This document shows positions 56,401 through 64,000 of a DNA stretch of 64,000 nt, piece after piece. Under the pieces are notes generated by a model. The model ran no database searches and was not told the origin of the DNA. It saw only the letters and a program-made list of their open reading frames with translations. The translations under genes and the position numbers were made by a program. The stretch is from Sipunculus nudus (lineage: Eukaryota; Annelida; Sipuncula; Golfingiida; Sipunculidae). The stretch covers positions 47,753,058 through 47,817,057 of the forward strand of contig CM049310.1 in the NCBI GenBank assembly GCA_026874595.1. The letters are read 5' to 3'. The first letter of the stretch is position 1. Every line of letters begins with the position of its first letter.

Positions 56401-57126
56401 ATGGTCAACATAACTCCTCTACCATGAAAACATATGTGTAGACACCTTAATCTCTAAGATAGGACAGAAACTAAGGCCGATATGAGCAATATAAGAAGTT
56501 GCAATAATGGCGACATTAAAAAATAAAAATGATAATTTGAGACTGTTCTTCATAATCCTTGGCCATGCAAATATGGATGTACACACCGAATTCTCTACAA
56601 TAGGACAAGAATAAAGAGAAAATGAGCAAAACAAGAAATTCCTACAATGGCTTCCTTTCATCACGGGACGTGAAGAGCTGCGCCTTATCCTCGGCTACAA
56701 ATAATCATTCTTTCCTAGGACAACCAAGGAATTGAGTAAACTGCCCACAGTATAAACTGTCGGTGAAAGCGTGGACACGTTTCGTGAGCGTCTGAAATGC
56801 ATCTGACGCCTTAACTAACATCCAGCGCAATGTCTTCCATCAGTACATATTCTCCAGAGGAGACCTGCTTATAACTCATACAAAAACAAAACAATTCAGG
56901 GCCCATTCTGTGTTCCGGTGGTAAAGCCCACTGCTCATAACAAACCCATGCGCCAATAGGTTTCCCTAACCTTCATTCATAATAATAAACAGTACGTGAA
57001 TAGTCTGAAATGTTTGACTTAGTCTTCGCCATTGTCAAATTATTATAGTTATAACATTCTAGGTCATGCTTAAATGCTGATCATTTAAATAACAATGCTT
57101 TCAAATGTGGCACTTCAAGCACATTT

Positions 57127-57129
<3 letters not shown>

Positions 57130-57169
<40 letters not shown>

Positions 57170-57174
57170 TCTCC
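57130..57174. repeat. (CT)n microsatellite
   Basis: About 20 CT units with minor interruptions. Confidence 0.95.
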
Positions 57175-58666
57175 CCTTTAAACACCTGACTAAGATCACA
57201 TGTAAGTCCATATAGTCATGAAATCATTTTATTTTAATTAGGAAATTAATAAGCATCACATTTTCTGGGGATCATGGCTATACTGATTCAGTAAAACATT
57301 ACTTCACAAGTGAACCAATATAAATATCTGTAATTGTAGAAAAGGTAAACACTCTCCACCACAAACACACAGGATCAGAAAAGAATATAATGAACATTGG
57401 CATGTTTTCTCTTGGACCCATCAAATATAGTATTAATTCTTACTTACACCTCCACAGCCATGGGATAAGAATAACTATATAGATTTTCACAGTTCAGACC
57501 AATTATGTAAAGAAAATTTATTGTAACTCAAACATGTATTTATACAAAATGTACTTTACCCATTTTCAAACAGAAGCAAAAACTTTAATTCTACATACGT
57601 GTAAAAATAGATTGCACAGAGTATGAACTAGATGCAAATGTCATGTCATGTAAACACTATCATATAAAACATGGTTAACTGCAACATTTCAGATCCCGTC
57701 TATTTTATACAATGTATAGAAAGTTATGTTCCACTGCAAAGGTTACCAACTGTATTGACAGGGTTGCTTCATATACGATGTACATCATGAACAAATACTG
57801 CAAGCTGCATAGATTATCACAAAATCATCATGATGTATCTATATTTCCCATACTGCATCAAACATAAATGTAACTGATTTATTGTAATAAAAGATAATTC
57901 TTGTTGTTGAAGTTTTACTAATCTGATTTGATGAGGATTAGCAATTGTTTATATCAACTGCTACTGACCCATTATACCCAATTTTTTCCACAAGCAGACC
58001 TTTAGGAAAGGTCTACGTACTTTGTCATCAATTTCTATCTGATATAACAAAACTGCAGGTACTTTTTGAGGTCACTGTATTATACCTAATAAAAAGATTT
58101 AAAATATAAACATTTTTTACTATACTGGTATATCCGATTGATTTCCCATAAATGAATACAATAAAATATTGAAATCTGTATATATCTTTGCTATATGCTG
58201 CCAGATATGGCAATATACTGTAATACAACAATACCAGACACTAGCTTTAGTACCTGTTAACATTACATTTACACTTCACTTCCAATTAAATTCTATTTGG
58301 AAACAAAATAATCAGTTCTCATTATATTAAATAACAATAGATGTGCAAATCATAATCTAACATGTGCATCAGATATTATGATCAAATTACTCCAATAACA
58401 TTTTTTTATACCAATATTTTTATAACATTTAAAATTTGTTATACAATTGAGCCCATAAATATAAATACATATATTTAACTAAAATATACAATAGGAATGC
58501 CTCAGTTGACAGAATTAGGCAGATATGATTTATATAAGATTCAAGTAATTTGCTGTTGTTGATTGAGCAGCCGATGGTGGGCTTGAACATCACAAATGTC
58601 ATCACAGCACTGGTTCATGTGGGCCTGAATCCTGTGTGTCCTCATAGCGCTGGTTCACCATCCTCC
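57175..58666 (-). other. Probable ACOX 3' UTR and downstream DNA
   Basis: No recognised repeat and no ORF. Minus-strand AATAAA poly(A) signals occur at 57878-57883 and 57517-57522, which would give 3' UTRs of about 0.8 or 1.15 kb. Confidence 0.4.
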
Positions 58667-58729
58667 TCACAGCTTGGCCTTGGCCCCCTTGATCAAGCCA
58701 CGTAGATATTTGTGATATGCAGGGTGCAC
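58667..58729 (-). CDS. ACOX1: ACOX last exon with PTS1
   Basis: TTTTCACAG|GTG acceptor, 20 codons (VHPAYHKYLRGLIKGAKAKL) and TGA at 58667-58669. The C-terminal AKL fits the peroxisomal import signal. Confidence 0.93.
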   Translation of the reverse strand: MHPAYHKYLRGLIKGAKAKL

Positions 58730-60646
58730 CTGTGAAAATAAAAGGTCACTATGCTTGAATCTTCATCCAACTGTTGATCACTTACTTGAGCACTGATATT
58801 CCTATTGAGGAGGGAGGGGCTGGTAAGCTGTTTTGTTAATATGCCAAGGTGAAAAGACTCATAGGCTCATAGGCGTTACTATCATCAATGGTCTTAAAAT
58901 CATAAAATGTTCACTTTAGCTCAGCTGACTACAAGTCTACAATGCTGATATGTATGTCAATTGGACTGTCTGTCTGTCCATATAGTTACAGGTATCTGTT
59001 TTGTTGTGCGCAGGAGTGTTACATGTGTCTGTTGAAAATCTGTCTAAAAGATCAGTTGTTGCGTTTGGTACAACACTTAAGGCTAGGTAGAACAGAGCTT
59101 TCAGTAGAAGCTGCTGCTTACTATGACCAGGCTAAACGGTTAATCCTAAAAGCTTATGAGTTAGTTCCGGAGGCTTACCGCCAGAAATTCAGAAATTGGG
59201 AAAAGCGCAAAGAAACAGACCTATGTAGAATTTGCTAGGACCAAAGAGCAGTTGTTTGATCGCTGGTGTAGTTCTAAAAATGTTATGAAAGATTATGACA
59301 ATTTGCGCCTGTTGACTTTGCTTGAAGAATTTAAGCGTTGCATAAACGCAGATGTTAAAACTTCTCTTGATGAGAAAATTCCTGAAACACTTGACATTGC
59401 TGCTCAGTTAGCTGATAATTATTCATTAACACATAAAACGGCCTTTACTAGCAAAACAAACTAGTCATTCACAAACAAGAATGTAAATCAGTATGGTCAA
59501 AAGATGTTTAAGGCGCGATCACCCAGTACTAGTAGTCCTGATAATTCAGCAAAGTCCATTGCTAAACCTCAGTCCACGTTCACTGTGTCTGAATCCAACC
59601 AAGGCCAGTCATTTTCAAAGAAGATCTGTAATTACTGCAAAAAGGAAGGTCATCTAATAGCTGACTGCTGGAAACTCCAAATAAGAATCCGTAGCTAGTG
59701 GGGTAAAAACCTCATTTGATTCCTGTGAGGATTCCTTTCAAGACTCCTGCGAGGAGTGTCCACTAAATAAGCCTAAGTCCTTTTATGAGTCTTGCGAGGG
59801 TGTTTCAAAATGAGGCCATTTCCTCTTATAACAAACAGAAGTTTGTTATGCTGAGGAAAATTCCTCTGTTGACTCCCGTGGGGAGATTGATTGTAATAAG
59901 GATGTAGATTCCTTTAATGACTCTGAAAAAGAGTTTATGACTGACATAGTGACTTGTCTAATGACTCGCCCGTACAGGATGCAGGATTTTCAAGGTCAGA
60001 ACTTATTGTGGAACAGCATAAGGACCATGATATTTCATGTTTGTTTCCCAGGGCAGTTTCTAAAGATGAACTGTTTTCTAGCTATTTCTAACCTCATTTA
60101 GAAATGTCTTTCTATTTAAATGCTGGGTCAAACCAAATATTTTTCTGATGTGACACTTACATAATTCAGATGCTGATTTTTAAAATACCCATCATCCCCC
60201 CTTGTCTTATGTAAAGAAAGTCACAAACATATTTCCTAGAGGTAGATATATAATCTGGTAGTTTTGACCTTCTTACACAACTGAAATTTAATATGTTGTT
60301 TTTAACAAATTGAGGTACTTTTCTTTGCTACAACCCTGCAGGGCGTAAATGATAGCTAACAGAGACTGGATCAAACACATATTAGATAAAATATATATCC
60401 TGTCATGATACCAGTAATTATTTCATAAAATTTACTTACATCAGACTTATTCAGTGAAGAATTCTGGGCATATTTGTACAGGTTTTCGTACACATAGCCA
60501 TCATAACGTCCCAGGACACTTCCCAAGAGACGGTCAGGGAAGTCAAAGGCATCCACGAGTGCTACTGCATTAGGTCGGAGTTCAGCAAGGAGAGACAGCA
60601 TATGATCATTGACCATGTTCAACTCTTCCCCAGTCATGTAGCCATC
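58667..60646 (-). CDS. ACOX1: Peroxisomal acyl-CoA oxidase, C-terminal two exons (partial)
   Basis: The minus-strand join 60440-60646 and 58667-58729 (phase 0) encodes the last 89 residues. The first exon includes RPNAVALVDAFDFPDRLLGS and VLGRYDGYVYENLY, the highly conserved C-terminal domain of ACOX1-type oxidases. The second ends KGAKAKL-stop, a peroxisomal targeting signal type 1 (AKL variant of SKL). The family catalyses the FAD-dependent first step of peroxisomal beta-oxidation, making a trans-2-enoyl-CoA and hydrogen peroxide. The FAD-binding and catalytic exons must lie upstream; I did not find the next exon between 60647 and 64000. The final intron carries a retrotransposon gag remnant. 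ACOX1 is preferred over ACOX2/3 from the similarity of the tail, but paralog assignment needs the full gene. Confidence 0.93.
58942..60090 (+). pseudogene. Broken Ty3/gypsy-type gag fragment in the ACOX intron
   Basis: Plus-strand coding remnants at about 59040-59238 and 59252-59464 resemble the helical, SCAN-like gag capsid region of Ty3/gypsy retrotransposons. A third at 59504-59698 contains a CCHC zinc knuckle (CNYCKKEGHLIADC). The frame shifts near 59240 and an in-frame stop lies at about 59462, so the gene is dead. Downstream to about 60090 there are acidic Asp-Ser-rich remnants with further stops. No protease, reverse transcriptase, integrase or LTRs are seen, so it is a 5'-region fragment, antisense to ACOX. 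The start before 59040 is uncertain. Confidence 0.8.
60440..60646 (-). CDS. ACOX1: ACOX penultimate exon
   Basis: CTTTAG|GAT acceptor and GAT|GTAAGT donor, phase 0 on both sides, 69 codons. It contains NAVALVDAFDFPDRLLGSVL and GRYDGYVYENLYKYAQNS, typical of the ACOX C-terminal domain. Confidence 0.95.
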
Positions 60647-60859
60647 CTAAAGTAGTAGAACTATGTATAAAAAGGAAATGTATGATATTTGCTGATCACA
60701 TTATAACACAGATTACACAAGGTCTGTTATTCTGGGAAATATATAATAGGATTCAAAGTTTTTTTTTCTACATACGAATGAAAAAAAGATACATTTATCA
60801 AGGATATATGAGGGAAATAATTAATATAACTACATTTCTGAAAATCTAAAAATAGATAC

Positions 60860-61985
60860 ATCACAAGTGGCACATGGGCCATGATGCTTAGCTGAATCTG
60901 ACATACTAAATAAGGCCACAACATATAACAAGTGGTCCATGGGCCATGACGCTCAGCTTAATTCAAGGAACCTTGAACAAATTGGTAGAATGACTCCCAG
61001 AGTGCTTAATATCATGGATATTGCCAATAGTCCTTAGAAAATAGGCCATAGCACCCTTATTAAGGGTTTCTAAGAAGATTTTACCAGGAACTCCCAAGAT
61101 ACTAAGTTTCTTTGTCCAACTGCTGCAATTTGTATGTTTCTGACCAACAGGATACAAAAATCATTTTCTTTCACACAGCTCACAGAATAAAGGTCACAGT
61201 GACTCTATTTAGGTTTCAAAGAAGCTTTAACAGGAACCCATCCTGCATCTTCATTACATTAAAAGTTGCTAGGACCAACTGTAACAAATCATGCAAATCT
61301 TTCTTAAAGGGGGCTCAAATCATGTCCTTTCACATATCTTGCAGAATATAGGACATCATGACCTAGTTTCAGGTTTCCAAGGAGATCTGCCCAGGCCCTC
61401 CAATGATGTTTCTTTAGAAGATTCTAGGCCTACCAGATACAATTTGTACCCATCTGACTTTGTTTTGTGTTTGGTCCATAGTTCAGAGAATATAGGTCCC
61501 AATAAACTAGTTTCAGGTTTCCGAAGGGATTTGCCCAGAACCTTCTTGGATGTTGCGTTAGAAGATTCTAGGCCTAAACGATACAACTTGTGCCCTGCCT
61601 GACTCTCTGAGTGCTCACAATCATATTTTGCCCAGTTGCTCACAAAATAAAGGTCACAATGACCTAGTTTCCGGTTTTCAAGTTTAACTTAGTACCTCCC
61701 TGCATATGTCATGTATGAAGATTCTAGGTCAAACTATTACAATTTGTGCCCTGTCTAACTCACTGGGTGCTAAATATCAGGTTTCAGCCCATGGGTTTGC
61801 AAAATATAGGTCACCATGAACCAATTTCAGATTTCCAGGGAGATTTGCCTAGGACCTCGAGATCCATGGATATACAGTTAGAAGTTTCTAGGTCTAACGG
61901 TTATGGTTTGTGCCCAATTAACAGCTAGACTGCTTCATTTGAAGGTCTCAAAAATAGAGAAAACAAGGGACCCATGGATCACAGT
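60860..61985 (-). mobile_element. Mollusc-type dispersed repeat with tandem units of about 150 bp, minus orientation
   Basis: Tail sequences (GGCCCATGGGCCATGACGC-like) occur at about 60865-60895, 60928-60958 and 61950-61978. Between them about five units of 145-150 bp recur, each with AGGTCACNATGACCTAGTTT, GGTTTCCAAGGAGAT, GAAGATTCTAGGCC and ACAATTTGTGCCC. They match the inverse of 25540-25720. Open frames across them reflect the repeat, not a gene. Confidence 0.75.
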
Positions 61986-62039
61986 GCTCATCTGAAATTT
62001 AGGTAAGAATCTTAAAATAACAAATGGGGATAAAGTCTG

Positions 62040-63400
62040 AGAGGAACAGGTATAATATCAGCCATGGTTGGTTTGATTGATTGATTGAGTGATTGATTTT
62101 ATTCTGGCAATCAGTTACATGCAAATACAATAAAACATGATATCCTGACATACACCAAGGATAGCACTAAAACGTTTTTAAAGCTTATTTTCATAGTGGT
62201 CCTGTACCATTACAAAATATAAATTACATGATATATAAATGTTTTTCTTAGTTAAAGTTGACAAAATACATAGAATTACCAGATAGTTTTACTAAAAATT
62301 GTTGACACAATCCACAAAAAAATTGGCAGATTATTAACATAATATATGACTAGAAGTCATTCATTATATCACAGATCGATCTCAGAATACATTAATATCA
62401 CATGTGACTAGGGAGAAAAAAAAGTATTTGTTATCACAGATTTTGCTAGAAGTACATTCAACAGGGTATATGACAAGAAAATGTGGAATCACAGATACAA
62501 TTTTCAAGCTTTTATTTTTAAATTCAGATTTGAACAAATTAAATACTTACATTTACATGTTGTGAAAATTAAATCAATTGTACTTACAGGAAAAAAAAGT
62601 GCCATGGTCAAAGTTGGGCAAAATTTAAGGTACTGTTTTTTTTTAATGCTAATAACTTAAAAAATTTACAAAATTCAGATCTAATTTTGGGTAAACAATT
62701 GAATCTTAATTAAACAAAGTTATATAGAAAAATAGTCTCTAGTTTCAAAATTTTTCATGTTAAGTAAGTAAATATTTTTCCTGATTTTTTACATAGTCCA
62801 TTATGTTCGGGCCCATTACTTGAAGAAACTATACCATACTGACCTAATTTCAGGTATGAATAGGAAATATATAGAGTATTATTTATCTTAAATATGATCA
62901 AACTTAAGAGAGCTCCTCTCTTGGATCACTGAAATATTGAACAATTTGGCTGAATGATTTCAGAGATGTTTATTTTCAAAGGTTTTCTGGCTTTTCCCCT
63001 GTATATGTAAGTTGATGCAGGTGGCACCACAAAAAGCTCAATCCTACAACATTTGAAATGTGACTGATTTTTGCATACTATTGGTAATGCTAACTCCTGC
63101 TGTTCCTGAGAAATTAAAGGTTAATGTACCGATGACCACTGAACAAAAAGGTCAATGCAGGTGGCACCACCAATACCTAAGTTTCAAATATGACTCATGT
63201 GACCAACATTTGAATAAAATTTGGTGATTCTAGCTCTAGCAATTTCTGAGATTGTAATTTAAGTATGCTTATTTGGCCAAAATGGCTAAGTTCAGCTCCC
63301 TATAACTCAGCCAAAAATCAACAAACTGGAACCATTCGAACAAACGTGAGAGAGATTGTTTCTGGGATTATTTCTGTAAAATAATGAAGAATTTGGCTTG
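62040..63400 (-). mobile_element. Mollusc-type dispersed repeat fragments, minus orientation
   Basis: 62590-62830 is the inverse of 9190-9420. 62880-63400 matches the units at 55600-56400, including GCAGGTGGCACCACCAATAC and TGAACAATTTGGCTG. It lies in the ACOX upstream intron. Confidence 0.65.
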
Positions 63401-64000
63401 AGAGTTTTGCGCGGTCATGCATATTCCAGGTGGTATATCATTAGTCCTCTTGGGTTGCAAGCCATATAAAAGGTATACATGAAGTATTTAGAAATGAAAG
63501 CAATAAATAAGATCAAACTTTATGTTATCTAATTGAAAATTAAACCAATACTGTTCATTAACTTAAAATTCCTTTATTATCACTCAATATTGGCTGATAT
63601 CTGGCGGTCTTACAGCCTTCGAATCGATGTCCAATGCAGCAGAAAATAGTTGGGAAATTAATTATGCATTCATGTATTATACACACCAAGGTTTTTAGTT
63701 TTGATTTTATAAAAAAAGCGGATTATCTTTGGGGGAAGAGAGTAAGCTCACAGGTTCCCAAAAATATCGTGTTCACAAGTAATGACACAGATGACACAAA
63801 TAACTGTAAGTCTCCCTCCTAGGAGGGAAGATAGAATAAGCAAGATGGCCCAAGAGGAGAGGTGTTAAGGCTGCCTAGACAAATGTGTGTTTAACATATT
63901 TAAATATCAAAAGAAATTGTTACTGTTATTCCTCAAAAGTACCAATCAGAAGTTTACTTAATATATTAAAATTTAACATTATGATTACAAAGACAACAAT
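63400..64000. other. Intronic or intergenic DNA at the right edge
   Basis: AT-rich. No ACOX exon, repeat family or other gene was recognised here. Confidence 0.4.

Larger units (their letters stand above)
53530..56665. repeat. Region bracketed by inverted copies of a tandem repeat of about 165 bp
   Basis: At 53530-53880 two direct units contain AAATTAGCCGTCGCCATTAT, AGTTTTGCCCATAACTCC and CTTAGAGATCAAGGTGTCTA. At 56400-56665 two units of the same sequence lie inverted (GTAGACACCTTAATCTCTAA, AATAATGGCGACATT-like). Inside are a tRNA-derived element, a 22-bp poly-G tract (54761-54782) and dispersed-repeat units (55600-56400). Whether it is one element or a coincidence of insertions is open. Confidence 0.6.

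Noticed and set aside
1-64000. CRISPR arrays, operons, insertion sequences or other bacterial systems
   Set aside because: The spliced HEY and ACOX genes, SINEs and satellites show this is animal nuclear DNA. The only regular arrays are minisatellites without spacers.

Overview
The window is eukaryotic nuclear DNA, AT-rich (roughly two thirds A+T by eye) and dense in microsatellites, foldback-type elements, MITE-like elements and tRNA-derived SINEs. Spliced animal genes and a dispersed repeat whose ends read like 'AGCTCAGCTGACTATAAGT...GTCCGTCCGTC' (a style common in bivalve and other mollusc genomes) point to a marine lophotrochozoan, most likely a mollusc. The species cannot be named from this sequence.

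Two host genes are recognisable, both on the minus strand. At the left (1604-14310) is a complete five-exon HEY gene (Hairy/E(spl)-related with YRPW motif), a bHLH-Orange repressor acting downstream of Notch. All splice junctions and phases can be read and give 302 residues. Its upstream region (14.4-16.0 kb) carries four Su(H)/RBPJ-type sites, as expected for a direct Notch target. At the right (58667-60646) are the last two exons of a peroxisomal acyl-CoA oxidase (ACOX1-like) ending in the peroxisomal signal AKL; the rest of that gene lies outside the window or was not found. A broken Ty3/gypsy-type gag fragment sits in the last ACOX intron.

HEY intron 3 (8.7 kb) is mostly a block of about 7.8 kb bracketed by inverted, palindrome-rich ends. 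Inside it, on the opposite strand, is a candidate three-exon gene for a 98-residue unrecognised protein (4902-8259).

Between HEY and ACOX lies a gene desert of about 43 kb. It holds GC-richer islands without convincing ORFs (near 14.4-16.0, 16.8-17.3, 19.9-20.3, 27.5-28.1, 29.0-29.3, 40.7-41.3, 42.9-43.2, 45.1-45.6 and 53.0-53.2 kb) that could be regulatory DNA, together with many mobile-element remnants. The most notable is a 6-kb element (31861-37849) built of two long inverted arms, with a 1.8-kb internally deleted relative at 21955-23770. Others are a SINE with a perfect 19-bp target duplication (24085-24354), a foldback element with TATACCCCGGGGTATA palindromes (50276-51298), two copies of a Harbinger-like MITE, four copies of a short GGATCCGC-ended element, and several copies of the mollusc-type dispersed repeat. 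Exons were assigned by reading translations and splice sites by eye, and repeat boundaries are approximate unless stated.
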